From Solirubrum sp044628455 (lineage in GTDB: Bacteria; Bacteroidota; Bacteroidia; Cytophagales; Hymenobacteraceae): a stretch of 64,000 nucleotides of DNA. Position 1 is the stretch's first letter; every line of letters starts with the position of its first letter. Below are positions 16,268 through 24,840 of this stretch, one piece after another. The stretch spans positions 930,001 to 994,000 of the forward strand of contig NZ_JBIYZW010000001.1 of assembly GCF_044628455.1 (NCBI RefSeq), written 5' to 3'. A model generated the notes under the pieces. The model searched no databases and was not told where the DNA came from. It worked only from the letters and a program-made list of their open reading frames with translations. Both the position numbers and the translations under genes were made by a program.

Positions 16268-16359
16268 TTGCGCTGTTTTTCTGCAAAATTTCCAAAACAG
16301 CGCAAGCTTAGTCGTTTACGCTGCGCTGTTTTGTGATAAGTTCACAGAAAACAGCGCAA
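16268..16359 (+). promoter_or_regulatory. Four-box nested inverted-repeat region, copy 2
   Basis: Same 92-bp layout as 11463-11554, offset by 4805 bases: boxes at 16268-16279, 16294-16305, 16322-16333 and 16348-16359. It is followed 14 bases later by the HTH gene. It is much better conserved than the DNA on its upstream side, which points to function. Confidence 0.6.
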
Positions 16360-16373
16360 ACTTTTTCCGCCTG

Positions 16374-17006
16374 ATGTCTCGCCCTATCACCTCTACGGCC
16401 TTGTTGGCCCGCATCCGCAGCTGGTTCGGCCTTACCCAGGCCCAACTCGCGCTCTACCTGGGCATCAGCGCCCCCTTGGTGCGCGACTTAGAATCCCAGC
16501 GCCGCACTCTATCCCATCCCGTGATGGTGGCGCTGGGGCCGCTGCTGCGGCACTTGCCGCCACCCGAGGTGGTGGCCGCCGCGCCCGCCCCCGATACTCC
16601 CCTGCCGCCAGCCACGCCCCCGCCCGACGCGGCCGCCCTGGACTTGCGCCGCCGCGAGTGCCTGCACCGGGCCGCCCGGCTGCTGCGTGAGGCCGAACAA
16701 TTGGCGGCCCGCGCCCGCGTAGCCGCCCGCTGGGCCGCCGCCCTCCCCCAGCTGCTGCCGCCCGAGCCCGGCGCCGCCCCACCCAATACCCCGGCCGGGC
16801 AGGCGCTGGCCGATGCCCTGGCCCAGGCCGCCGACCCCCTCGACCCCAGCTGCGCCGAAGCCCATGCCCTTTGGCTGCGGAGCTGGCTGCGGCGCCGCGC
16901 CCGGCCCCTGTCGGCCGAGGAGGCCACGCGCTACCGCCGCCTGCGCGCGCAGGCTGCCGGGCTGCAGGCCGAGGCTGCTGCATTAGCCACCGAAATACCA
17001 CAATAG
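16374..17006 (+). CDS. HTH (XRE-like) regulator with long helical C-terminal region
   Basis: 210 aa from the ATG at 16374; an upstream frame to 16251 crosses the four-box region and is rejected. The HTH domain is in residues 1-50, followed by a Pro/Ala linker (about 65-90). An Ala/Arg/Leu-rich helical region (about 92-210) with likely coiled coil has no recognised family. It is the full-length relative of the protein at 11569. The gene is GC rich like the host genome, unlike the cargo next to it. Probably a DNA-binding protein acting on the box array upstream; this is inference. Confidence 0.65.
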   Translation: MSRPITSTALLARIRSWFGLTQAQLALYLGISAPLVRDLESQRRTLSHPVMVALGPLLRHLPPPEVVAAAPAPDTPLPPATPPPDAAALDLRRRECLHRAARLLREAEQLAARARVAARWAAALPQLLPPEPGAAPPNTPAGQALADALAQAADPLDPSCAEAHALWLRSWLRRRARPLSAEEATRYRRLRAQAAGLQAEAAALATEIPQ

Positions 17007-17090
17007 AGTCTTGGAATTATCATGGATGCTGCTATATATTCGACGCAGTAGTGTGCTGTTCTTTTCACGTTTATTCCCCCCTTTCCAACC

Positions 17091-17510
17091 ATGAATCCCG
17101 ATTACTCCGTCCTGACCAACTGGGCCGACTGCGACGCCGCCACCGCCCACGCTACTTTCGAACTGGAAACCCTGCAGCACCGCGACCAGGGCTACGACCT
17201 GGCCGACAAGCGGGCCGACCTCAGCCAGGAGGCCGGCCAGGCGGCCCTGGCGAAAAAAGACGCCGAAATTGCCGCCGCTCAGCACCACGCCGCCCAACCC
17301 GGCCTCTCAACTCAGCAGAAAGAAGATGCCGAAGACGTGGTCCTGCTGCTGCAGGCGCAGCGCAAGAAAATCGTGCGCGACAACCGCGACCAAACCGGCA
17401 GCGCCCGGTTCAAGCTCAGCGTCGATGCGGCACAGATTGCGGCCCAGGCAGCCCTGCTGCAGCAGGTGCTGGCCGGCATTGCCGCCCACCGCGCCACGCT
17501 GCCCGGCTAA
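17091..17510 (+). CDS. Hypothetical helical protein
   Basis: 139 aa, soluble, predicted almost wholly helical with heptad-like Ala/Leu/Gln spacing (LSQEAGQAALAKKDAEIAAAQ, VVLLLQAQRKKIV). No signal peptide, no membrane segment and no family recognised. It follows the HTH gene by 84 bases on the same strand and ends before a strong hairpin terminator, so it may be cotranscribed with the HTH gene. Confidence 0.6.
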   Translation: MNPDYSVLTNWADCDAATAHATFELETLQHRDQGYDLADKRADLSQEAGQAALAKKDAEIAAAQHHAAQPGLSTQQKEDAEDVVLLLQAQRKKIVRDNRDQTGSARFKLSVDAAQIAAQAALLQQVLAGIAAHRATLPG

Positions 17511-17542
17511 GCCGACTCTTTGCTTTTTTCCGCAGCCACTAC

Positions 17543-17576
17543 GACAAACGCCCTCCCGGCCGGGAGGGCGTTTGTC
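17543..17576. terminator. Bidirectional hairpin terminator
   Basis: A 34-bp perfect palindrome (GACAAACGCCCTCCCGG and its complement) between the convergent hypothetical gene and the acylase gene. Confidence 0.7.
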
Positions 17577-17636
17577 GTTTGTCGGCGCAGGGTAGGCCTA
17601 ACCGGCGGTGCGTGCTGCCCCCCTTGCGGGGCGGGC

Positions 17637-19826
17637 CTACTCGCCCGGGTGGTAGCTGCGCTTGGCGTGGGCCAGCACGTCTTCCCGGTAGTACCATGCT
17701 TCTTTGTGGCCGTAGCCGGCGTAGAGGGGGGCCTGGTCGAAGTAGTGCGGGGAGGCCGGGTCGGCGCTTTGCCCGAAGTTGACTACCGAGCGGGCCTTCA
17801 CCCGCGGGCCCAGCTCCACCACGGCCACGTAGGTGTTGCCCCCCACCCCGTACTGGCGTTTCTGCCCGCTTTCGGGGCGCGTGCTGAAGGCAAACAGGGA
17901 GCCCGCCGAGCCGACAAAGGCGCCCACGGGCAGGCTGGGCTTGTCGTCGGCGAATTTTTCCTGGTTGCCGCTGCTGTGAATGCGCTGCAGGCGGTTGAGG
18001 TCGCCCCAGGCCACCCAGGGCGTGCCGAGGCGCTGGGTGAGGTCGGCCACGCCGGCGCGCAGCAGGGCCACGGCCACGCTGTCGGACACGGGCAGCTGCG
18101 GGCCGTGCAGGTAGGGTACAATGGCCGGGGCGTAGTACGGCACGCTGGGCGCAAACCGCTTGTTCAGGAAACTGGTGTACTGCCGGCCCCAGGCGTGGGC
18201 CAGCGTGGTGGCCCGGCTGCGGGCGGAGGCGTGATAGTCCCAGGCCCGGAGCGTGTCGGCCACCGCAGCAAGCTCGGCGCGCAGGGCCGGCTGCCGGTCG
18301 GCTTCTTGCTGGTAGGCCGCCAGCACCCGCGGCAGCCAGGCGGCGTATAGGGGCAGGTGGCCGCTGTAGGCCACCCGCCACAGGCCCTCCGGGGTGAGCG
18401 GGCCGGCGGCCGAGAGCTGGCGCACGGCTTCCACGGCCCGAAACGAGTGGGGGTCGTAGGCCATGTAGGCCGGGTAGCGCGCCGGGTCGGGGCTGGCGGG
18501 GCCGGCGGCCTGGTAGGGCGTCGAATTGCAGTTTTGCAGCCAGCCGCTGGCCGGGTTCACCACGTGCACCAGCTCACGCAGCGGGTGGCGGCCGCGCCAC
18601 TCCGTTTCGGGGTCGCGGCCGTCCACAGGGTTCATCCAGTCGAAGCGCGGGTTGCGCCGGGGCACGGCGTTGCCGTGCCAGTAGGCAATGTTGCCGCGGG
18701 CGTCGGCGTACATGGTGTTGGTGAGCAGCTGACGGTGGCGCAGCGCGGCCTTGAACCGCGCCAGCGTGGGAGCTTTGCTCATCTGCCAGGCCTGCCAGAG
18801 GTAGAGGCCAAAATCCTGGGTGGCGGGGCGGGTGGCCAGCCAGGCCGCGCCGCGGCGGGCCATCAGCGGGCCGTGGTGGGTGCGCCGGAAGCGAAAGGTT
18901 TTCTGCTGCATTCCCGTCGCCGTGCGGTAGCGCAGGGTATCGGTCCACAGCGTGGCCGGCCGGAAGCCCTGGCCGTAGCGGTACAGCGTGGAGTCGGTGG
19001 GGTGGTCGAAGGTTTCCAGGTACACGTCGTCGACATCGGCGGCGGTGTTGGTGTGGGCCCAGGCGGTGGTGGCCGTGAAGCCCGACCAGATAACGAACTG
19101 GCCCAGCATGGCAAACCCCGACGCGTCCAGCCCCTCCTCGCTGACCAGGTGCGCCTCGTAGCGCTGGTTGTCCCCGAAAAACCCGACGTGGGGGTTGATC
19201 AGCAGCAGGCTGTGGCCGGAGGCCGATTTGGCCGGGGCCAGGGCCATGGCGTTGGAGCCGCTCTCCTGCTGGTCTTCCCAGCCCTCGCCCCCGCTGCCGC
19301 TGCCCCCCAGCCCCACCCGCCGCCGCTCCGCGGCCGTGACGCCGTGGCTGGTGCCGTCGAAGCCGGGAAACAGCAGCAGGTGCCAGGGCTCGTAGCGGGT
19401 GAGCAGGCGGCGCGGCACCGTGGGGTGAGTGTGCAGGTAGTAGTTCATGCCCGCAGCCGCGGCGTCGCACAGCTGCCGCAGCCGGGCCGGGCCCCGCCGG
19501 TACGATTGCCGGGCCTGCTCGGCGGTCTGGCGCAGGGCCATGCCGGCGTCGTTGCCCAGCTCCTTTTCGCCGTACAGCTCGGCCAGGCGCCCCAGCTTCT
19601 TGACCATGCTTTCCTCTACCTGCCAGTAGTTGTCCTCGCACTGGGCGTAGAGCATGCCGAAGGCCACGTCGGCGTCGGTCTTGCCGTAGATGTGCGGCAC
19701 GCCCCACTCGTCGCGGATGATGGTCACGGCCGCGGCCCGGGCTTGCCAGGCGGCGGTTTCGGCGGGGCGGGCGGGCTGCGCGGCCGCGGGCCCGGGCAGC
19801 AGCAAGAGCAGGTAAAGCAGCTTCAT
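17637..19826 (-). CDS. Penicillin-acylase-family N-terminal nucleophile hydrolase
   Basis: 729 aa with a signal peptide (about residues 1-17, cleavage after AAAQ). The N-terminal part (VTIIRDEWGVPHIYGKTDADVAFGMLYAQCEDNYWQVE) is diagnostic of the penicillin acylase / acyl-homoserine-lactone acylase family. The Gly-Gly/Ser-rich spacer at about residues 172-190 ends in ESGSNAMAL, and Ser191 is the expected autocatalytically exposed nucleophile. The DNA encodes alpha chain, spacer and beta chain in one precursor; the beta-chain features LLINPHVGFF and TATTAWAHTN are present. It hydrolyses amide-linked acyl groups in the periplasm, and whether the substrate is AHL, beta-lactam or something else cannot be told. 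Single gene with convergent neighbours. Confidence 0.88.
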   Translation of the reverse strand: MKLLYLLLLLPGPAAAQPARPAETAAWQARAAAVTIIRDEWGVPHIYGKTDADVAFGMLYAQCEDNYWQVEESMVKKLGRLAELYGEKELGNDAGMALRQTAEQARQSYRRGPARLRQLCDAAAAGMNYYLHTHPTVPRRLLTRYEPWHLLLFPGFDGTSHGVTAAERRRVGLGGSGSGGEGWEDQQESGSNAMALAPAKSASGHSLLLINPHVGFFGDNQRYEAHLVSEEGLDASGFAMLGQFVIWSGFTATTAWAHTNTAADVDDVYLETFDHPTDSTLYRYGQGFRPATLWTDTLRYRTATGMQQKTFRFRRTHHGPLMARRGAAWLATRPATQDFGLYLWQAWQMSKAPTLARFKAALRHRQLLTNTMYADARGNIAYWHGNAVPRRNPRFDWMNPVDGRDPETEWRGRHPLRELVHVVNPASGWLQNCNSTPYQAAGPASPDPARYPAYMAYDPHSFRAVEAVRQLSAAGPLTPEGLWRVAYSGHLPLYAAWLPRVLAAYQQEADRQPALRAELAAVADTLRAWDYHASARSRATTLAHAWGRQYTSFLNKRFAPSVPYYAPAIVPYLHGPQLPVSDSVAVALLRAGVADLTQRLGTPWVAWGDLNRLQRIHSSGNQEKFADDKPSLPVGAFVGSAGSLFAFSTRPESGQKRQYGVGGNTYVAVVELGPRVKARSVVNFGQSADPASPHYFDQAPLYAGYGHKEAWYYREDVLAHAKRSYHPGE

Positions 19827-20032
19827 AGCGGATCGGTATTGTTCGGCGGCCGGCGCGGCAGATTACCTAGTCGCGGCCCCGCACACCCAATATTGCCAAA
19901 ATCCGATACAGGTGCCAGCCCATTTCCCTGCCTACTTCCTACTTCGCTGCTGCTCGCTTACGTAGGCGCAAACCTGGCTCACTAAGCTGCAACTGAATAA
20001 GTCTGGGATACCTCAAACCCATTCCTACAGAG

Positions 20033-20629
20033 CTAAAGCCCGCTCTGCCTGAACTGGTCTACAATAGCCGCTGAAATATCCGCGCCTGGGTCAGGGATAG
20101 TCCACTTTGTAGGCAGCTGAAAGTCCGTGGCAGGATACAGTTGCGGCGACATGGGCGTATTCGCCCCGTCGTGCATCTGCTCGATCATCCGCACCACTTC
20201 CCGCAGGGCATCATCCGAACAGGCGTTGGAAACGACGACACCGCAGGCTCGGTCCGGTATAGCCAGGTGATACCCTTCCGGAAACAACTGGCTTAGTTCA
20301 TGGGCCAGGAGCACCTTGCTGGAACTGATGGTATCATCATCGTTCACAAAAGCTACCCACGCAAGCTTTCCGTCGGCGTCGTGCTGATGATAACGCTGAA
20401 AGTATTTTGTCTGCCGGACGTTTTCGAGGGCCTGACGCTGCCACGGGTGGCCGGAGCTTTCCAATTCATCAAATTCCGCTCGGTCCAGATAAACCATCAC
20501 CTCGCCGTAACTCACCCAGGTCAGGATAAACGCCTGATTGGGCAGCGCTACGTGCGGTAAGTCCCAGCTTCCGCTTTCAATGTATTCCCGCGGTACGATG
20601 AGGGGATGCAAGTGGGCTACGTCTATCAT
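20033..20629 (-). CDS. Hypothetical protein
   Basis: 198 aa from the ATG at 20627-20629; the longer frame to 20698 begins inside a GAGACGC repeat and is not credible. Soluble, mixed alpha/beta, without signal peptide or membrane segment. It starts MIDVAHLHPLIVPREYIESGSWDLPHVALPNQAFILTWVSY and contains WVAFVNDDDTISSSKVLL and IPDRACGVVVSNACSDDALREVVRMIEQMHDG. It may be an immunity- or SMI1-like small accessory protein, but I do not recognise a family. It sits next to a repeat element and a broken gene. Confidence 0.6.
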   Translation of the reverse strand: MIDVAHLHPLIVPREYIESGSWDLPHVALPNQAFILTWVSYGEVMVYLDRAEFDELESSGHPWQRQALENVRQTKYFQRYHQHDADGKLAWVAFVNDDDTISSSKVLLAHELSQLFPEGYHLAIPDRACGVVVSNACSDDALREVVRMIEQMHDGANTPMSPQLYPATDFQLPTKWTIPDPGADISAAIVDQFRQSGL

Positions 20630-20650
20630 ATCAATTAGGTAGAGGCCGAG

Positions 20651-20761
20651 GTAGAGACGCATAGTTGCGTCTCGTCGTTGAATGACGGCGCGTTGCACAG
20701 CCCCCGTTACACGACACGGTTCGAACGGCGCGGCCGACGAGACGCAACTATGCGTCTCTAC
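20651..20761. repeat. GAGACGC palindrome element, perfect inverted pair
   Basis: 27-bp arms at 20651-20677 and 20735-20761 are exact reverse complements. Each arm itself contains the palindrome GAGACGC ... GCGTCTC. The arms enclose 57 bp. The structure resembles a miniature inverted-repeat element or a REP-type pair. Related copies are at 10129-10273 and 28128-28208. Confidence 0.8.
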
Positions 20762-20803
20762 ATCACCCGGACGCTAAATGAAGGGCGACAGACGAGAATA
20801 GCC

Positions 20804-21560
20804 TCAAAAGTTGCAGTAGTCCTCCGTGCCCGTCAGCTGGGCCCAGCGGGCCGACAGCAGCTTGGCATACAGCACCGGCGCCAGGCCGTAGGCGCCGATG
20901 GAATAGCCTTCGTTGGCTTCTACTACCACGGTAGCCCCCGCATCGGTAAGGCCAAAATCCAGCGCGTACCCGGTAGGCGCCTCGGCATACGCAGCCACGG
21001 CCTGCTCTATGGTTTGCCGGTTAGGGGCTTTGCTCCAGTCGCCGCGGTACAGGCGCAGGTCCAGTATCTGGCCGTAGCGCACGAAGCAGCGCCACTCGGC
21101 CACGAAGAGCACCGGCGAGGCGCACCACACGGCCGTATCCCGTCCCTGCTCGCCGCAGCCCACCAGGTCGCGGGGGCCGCACTAGCACGCCGGTAAACTT
21201 CTTGAGCTCGTGCACAGGCTTGATGAACACCGGCCACAGCTGGGGCGAAGCCGCCACGACGTCGACGCTCGACTGCCAGATGCGGCGGCCCAGGAAAGGC
21301 CCCAGCGCAGCAGGATAACTTTGTTCGGCGGGCACGGCTACTCCCAGCCGACTTAGGGCAGCCTGCACCGAACCAACCGGCCCCACCACCACGCCGGTGG
21401 GCTCCTGCCCGGGCAGCTCCACCGCTGCCAGCTGCGCGCTTTGCTGAAACGGCACGATTTCCCAGCCCATCTGCCGGAACCCGTCGAGGGCTACGAAGCT
21501 GTTGGGGCTCGACCAGTAGCCCTGCGAATCCTGATGAATGAAAGCGCGCACGTCGGTCAA
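20804..21560 (-). pseudogene. ATP-grasp domain protein, frameshifted
   Basis: Two overlapping frames make one protein. The N-terminal part is translated from 21560 (MTDVRAFIHQDSQGYWSSPN ... VFIKPVHELKKFTGVLVRP). The C-terminal part is in another frame down to 20804 (DLVGCGEQG ... FVAEWRCFVRYGQILDLRLYRGDW ... DFGLTDAGATVVVEANEGYSIGAYGL ... LTGTEDYCNF). The parts join at a run of five G on the plus strand (21172-21176); removing one base restores a continuous frame of about 251 aa. The motifs FIKP, EWR and VVVEANEGYSIG fit an ATP-grasp enzyme of the DUF4343-like type. The frameshift could be a real mutation or a homopolymer sequencing error. The gene ends 3 bases from holA. Confidence 0.72.
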
Positions 21561-21563
21561 GGT

Positions 21564-22622
21564 TTAGTTGTTCAGCACCGCCGCCACGGGCACCTGCGGG
21601 TGCAGAATCATGAACACCAGCTCCTGCAGAATCTCGCCGTCGGCCATCGAGCCGCTGTCCACGCCTTTGCTCTGCAGATCGGCGCGGCGCAGGAGGCGGA
21701 TGACGTCGCGGGTGCGCTGGTAGTTGAACACGCGCTGGGCCTGCTGGTACTCCTTCTGAGCGTAGGGATTGGCCACGCCCAGCCGTTTCCAGTCGGCGGC
21801 CGTGGGGTTGGGCAGGGTGTGCAGCTGCAGCAGGCGCAGAAAGAAGTTGAACAGCAGCGTCAGGTTCGGAATGAGCGGGTTGTCCTTGGGGTTGGCTGCA
21901 AAGTGCTGCACGATGCGGTTGGCCTTGAGCACGTCGCGGGTGATGAGGGCCTTCTGCAGCTCGAAGATGTTGTAGTCCTTGCTGATGCCCACCAGCCGCT
22001 GCACCGTGGCCGCGTCGATGGGCTCCCCCGGCTTCAGGTTCAGCTCGATCTTTTGAATCTCGCCCAGCAACCGGCCCAGGTCAGCGCCGATGTACTCGCT
22101 CAGCAGCTGCACCGCGTCGTCGTGGATGGGGCGCTGGCGCTGCTTCATGGTAGCCTGTAGCCACTGGGGCACCTGGTAGTCGCGCAGCTTGTCGGAGGTC
22201 AGCAGCACGGCGTGCTCGGCCACGAGCTTGCCCAGCTTCTTGCGCCCGTCGAGGGTTTTGTGCTTGTAGGCCAGCACCAGCACGGTGCTGGGCAGCGGGT
22301 TTTTCAGGTAGGCCTCCAGCTGGGTGGCCCCGCTGTCGGTGTCGAGGCCGGGCAGGTTCTGGGTCTCCTTCACGATGACCACGGTGCGCTCGGCCATCAT
22401 GGGGAAGCGCCGGGCCTGGCCCAGCACCGAGGGAATGTCGGTGTCCTTGCCGTAGAGCACCACTTGGTTGAAGCCTTTGTCGGCCTCGCTAAGCACGTTT
22501 TGCTCGATGAAGTCCGACACCAGGTCGATGTAGTAGGGCTCCTCCCCTTGCAGGAAGTATACCGGGGCCAGCTGCCGTTTCTGCAGCTGCTGCATGATCT
22601 GGTCGGCCGTGAGCGTGGGCAT
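21564..22622 (-). CDS. holA: DNA polymerase III subunit delta
   Basis: 352 aa, a normal length for HolA. The N-terminus (MPTLTADQIMQQLQKRQLAPVYFLQGEEPYYIDLVSDFIEQNVL) is the typical clamp-loader delta AAA+-like domain, in which the Walker A motif is degenerate. Middle segments such as RRFPMMAERTVVIVKETQNLPG and ILVLAYKHKTLDGRKKLGK-like residues also fit, as does a helical collar domain in the C-terminal third. In the replisome it opens the sliding clamp. Divergent from tyrS, with a shared upstream region of 181 bp. Confidence 0.9.
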   Translation of the reverse strand: MPTLTADQIMQQLQKRQLAPVYFLQGEEPYYIDLVSDFIEQNVLSEADKGFNQVVLYGKDTDIPSVLGQARRFPMMAERTVVIVKETQNLPGLDTDSGATQLEAYLKNPLPSTVLVLAYKHKTLDGRKKLGKLVAEHAVLLTSDKLRDYQVPQWLQATMKQRQRPIHDDAVQLLSEYIGADLGRLLGEIQKIELNLKPGEPIDAATVQRLVGISKDYNIFELQKALITRDVLKANRIVQHFAANPKDNPLIPNLTLLFNFFLRLLQLHTLPNPTAADWKRLGVANPYAQKEYQQAQRVFNYQRTRDVIRLLRRADLQSKGVDSGSMADGEILQELVFMILHPQVPVAAVLNN

Positions 22623-22624
22623 GG

Positions 22625-22803
22625 GTCAGTTATCAGTTGCGAGTTGCAAGTTGCCAGTTGACTGTTCTTGTCCGGACTGCCTGGGGTTTGGCGGGTGGCG
22701 GAGGCTGCGCAAAGGTACCGCCCCGCCCTTACCTTTACGCCCCGGTTTGTCGGTTTTGCATCATCCGCATACTGACAACCCGCAACTGACAACTCGCAAC
22801 TGA
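22625..22803. repeat. Heptamer-type inverted repeat, site D, bracketing divergent promoters
   Basis: The left tract (22625-22661) carries CAGTTGC / GAGTTGC / AAGTTGC / CAGTTG words next to the holA start. The right tract (22770-22803) carries the complements (GACAACC, CGCAACTGAC, AACTCGCAACTG) and ends directly at the tyrS ATG. Both genes therefore start within one tract of their own ATG. Confidence 0.7.
22710..22717 (-). promoter_or_regulatory. -7 box for holA, with a near-match for tyrS next to it
   Basis: On the minus strand it reads TACCTTTG, an exact TAnnTTTG, 88 bases before the holA ATG. On the plus strand TACCTTTA (22730-22737), one base off the consensus, is 67 bases before the tyrS ATG. 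Confidence 0.5.
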
Positions 22804-24105
22804 ATGGACCTGATTGAAGAACTGCGCTGGCGCGGCATGTTTCACGACATGATGCCCGGCACCGACGAGCACCTGCGCCAGAACGCCCCCATCACCGGCT
22901 ACATCGGCTTCGACCCCACGGCCGAGTCGCTGCACATCGGCAACCTGGCCACCATCATGCTGCTGGTGCACCTGCAGCGCGCCGGCCACCGCCCCGTGGC
23001 CCTGGTGGGCGGCGCCACCGGCATGATTGGTGACCCCAGCGGCAAGTCGGCCGAGCGCAACCTGCTCGACGAGGAAACCCTGCGCCGCAACCAGGCCGGC
23101 ATCCGGGCCCAGCTGGAGAAGTTCCTTGCCTTCGACGACTCGCCCACCGGCGCGCTGGTGGTCAACAACTACGACTGGTTCAAGGAAATCGGCTTTCTGC
23201 AGTTTCTGCGCGAGGTGGGCAAGCACCTGACGGTAAACTACATGATGGCCAAGGACTCGGTGAAGCGCCGCCTCAACCCCGAGGAAAGCGGCGCCGAGGG
23301 CCTGAGCTACACCGAATTCACGTACCAGCTGCTGCAGGGCTACGACTTCCAGCACCTCTACAAAACCCTGGGCGTGACGCTGCAGATGGGCGCCAGTGAC
23401 CAGTGGGGCAACATCACCACCGGCACCGAGCTGATCCGGCGCATGTCGGGCGGCGAGGACAAGGCCTATGCCCTCACCGGCCAGCTCATCACCAAGGCCG
23501 ACGGCACCAAGTACGGCAAAAGCGAAACCGGCACCGTGTGGCTTGACGCCGCGATGACCTCGCCCTACCAGTTTTTCCAGTTCTTCCTCAACGCCGCCGA
23601 CGCCGACGTGCCGCGCCTGATCCGGGTGTTCACCCTGCTCAGCCAGCAGGAAATCGAAGCCCTGGAAGCCGAGCACGCCCAGGCCCCGCACCAGCGCATC
23701 CTGCAGAAGGCCCTGGCCCAGGACGTGACCACCCGCGTGCACGGCGCGGCGGCCTACGAAGCCGCCCTGGCCGCCTCGCAGGTGCTGTTCGGCGGCGGCG
23801 AGCTGGCCTCGCTCGACGAGGCCACCCTGCTCGACGTGTTTGCCGGCGTGCCCCAGCTCGCGGTACCGCGCACCCAGCTCGCGTCCCTCACCGTGCTCGA
23901 CCTGGTGAGCGAGGCTTCGGGCTTCCAGATCTTCCCGTCCAAGGGCAAGGCCCGCGAGCAGCTGCTGGCCGGGGGCGTGAGCCTCAACCGCCAGCGCGCC
24001 GATGCGCCCGCCCAGCCTGCCACCGAGGTACCGCTGCTGCTGAACCGCTACGTAGTGGCCCAGAAAGGCAAGAAGAACTACTACCTGCTCAAAATCACGG
24101 ATTAG
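22804..24105 (+). CDS. tyrS: Tyrosyl-tRNA synthetase
   Basis: 433 aa, a normal TyrRS length. It charges tRNA-Tyr with tyrosine. The HIGH-like signature is LHIGN at about residues 43-47, in the context GYIGFDPTAESLHIGNLATIMLL. GASDQWGNITTGTELIRR (about 196-213) and the KMSKS-like TKYGKS (about 235-240) are present. The C-terminal S4-like RNA-binding domain covers about residues 365-433. The ATG at 22804 directly follows the right tract of repeat site D. The gene is followed by a strong bidirectional terminator. Bacterial TyrRS of the TyrS (not TyrZ) kind. Confidence 0.95.
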   Translation: MDLIEELRWRGMFHDMMPGTDEHLRQNAPITGYIGFDPTAESLHIGNLATIMLLVHLQRAGHRPVALVGGATGMIGDPSGKSAERNLLDEETLRRNQAGIRAQLEKFLAFDDSPTGALVVNNYDWFKEIGFLQFLREVGKHLTVNYMMAKDSVKRRLNPEESGAEGLSYTEFTYQLLQGYDFQHLYKTLGVTLQMGASDQWGNITTGTELIRRMSGGEDKAYALTGQLITKADGTKYGKSETGTVWLDAAMTSPYQFFQFFLNAADADVPRLIRVFTLLSQQEIEALEAEHAQAPHQRILQKALAQDVTTRVHGAAAYEAALAASQVLFGGGELASLDEATLLDVFAGVPQLAVPRTQLASLTVLDLVSEASGFQIFPSKGKAREQLLAGGVSLNRQRADAPAQPATEVPLLLNRYVVAQKGKKNYYLLKITD

Positions 24106-24216
24106 GGCGGATTCAGCAGATTGCCTGGGTTTGGTAGCCGATCCGCTTTGCTTCTCCTGTCTTTCCGGCGTCTAAGGCCCTTCCGGGAGCGTAGCGCCAA
24201 AGTCTGCGTAACGCCC

Positions 24217-24256
24217 AAGAAAAAGGCCCTGCCAGAACTGGCAGGGCCTTTTTCTT
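24217..24256. terminator. Bidirectional terminator between tyrS and the histone-like gene
   Basis: 18-bp perfect arms (24217-24234, 24239-24256) with a 4-base loop. The arms end in AAGAAAAAGG / CCTTTTTCTT, giving a T run on either strand. Confidence 0.8.
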
Positions 24257-24368
24257 GCTTCACTAACGGACCACGTAACTACCGTTGCCGAAGGCTAAGC
24301 AGTCGGGACGCCGGGACTGAATCGTCTCCGAAATCCGGGCAATCCGTTGAATCCGAAATAATCCGTGA

Positions 24369-24647
24369 TTATTTCTTTTTGGCCGGAGCAGCTTTCTTGG
24401 CAGCGCCAGCAGCCGGAGCAGCTTTCTTGGCAGCGGCGGGCTTGGCCGCGGTGGCCGCACCAGCGCCAGCGGCGCTGTTCTTGGTGTTCTGAACTTCCGA
24501 ACGAATGGCCTGAGCCATGTTCTTCAACTCTTGCATGCCTTTGCGCACACGCGTGCCGGCAGCCGAGTTGTTCTTGTCGTAGAATTTCTCGAAGTCGCCT
24601 TCCAGGGACATTACGAGGTCACGCAGGGAGCCAAAGTTATTAGCCAT
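24369..24647 (-). CDS. Histone-H1-like DNA-binding protein
   Basis: 92 aa from the ATG at 24645-24647 (MANNFGSLRDLVMSLEGDFEKFYDKNNSAAGTRVRKGMQELK). The first 60 residues match the short helical domain of Bacteroidota histone-H1/Hc1-like proteins. The last 30 residues are a Lys/Ala/Pro tail (AAKPAAAKKAAPAAG...), like eukaryotic H1 tails. It is expected to bind and compact DNA. The upstream DNA is AT rich (24681-24760), and a run of Ts lies near 24725-24742. Single-gene transcription unit. Confidence 0.85.
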   Translation of the reverse strand: MANNFGSLRDLVMSLEGDFEKFYDKNNSAAGTRVRKGMQELKNMAQAIRSEVQNTKNSAAGAGAATAAKPAAAKKAAPAAGAAKKAAPAKKK

Positions 24648-24840
24648 GAGAAAAGGAAAGGGGTTGGTGGTGTGGAACAAGAATTTGACCGGGTCTAATA
24701 TACGGGCATTTCAAATACAAGCTAATTTTTTACTTTTTTTTTAAAGCGCCAATGCAGCGCGTACGGGGCTATTTCACCCTTCAAAAACCGCGTTTTCGAT
24801 TTTTCGCCCTCGGCGGTTTCTCTTGCCTGAGTGCAAAAAT

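Noticed and set aside
10302..16359. Complete integron
   Set aside because: No integrase gene and only a weakly matching attC-like hairpin; reported as a hypothesis, not a feature call.
20630..20698. Longer N-terminus of the hypothetical gene at 20033
   Set aside because: It starts in the GAGACGC repeat; the ATG at 20629 is outside the repeat.
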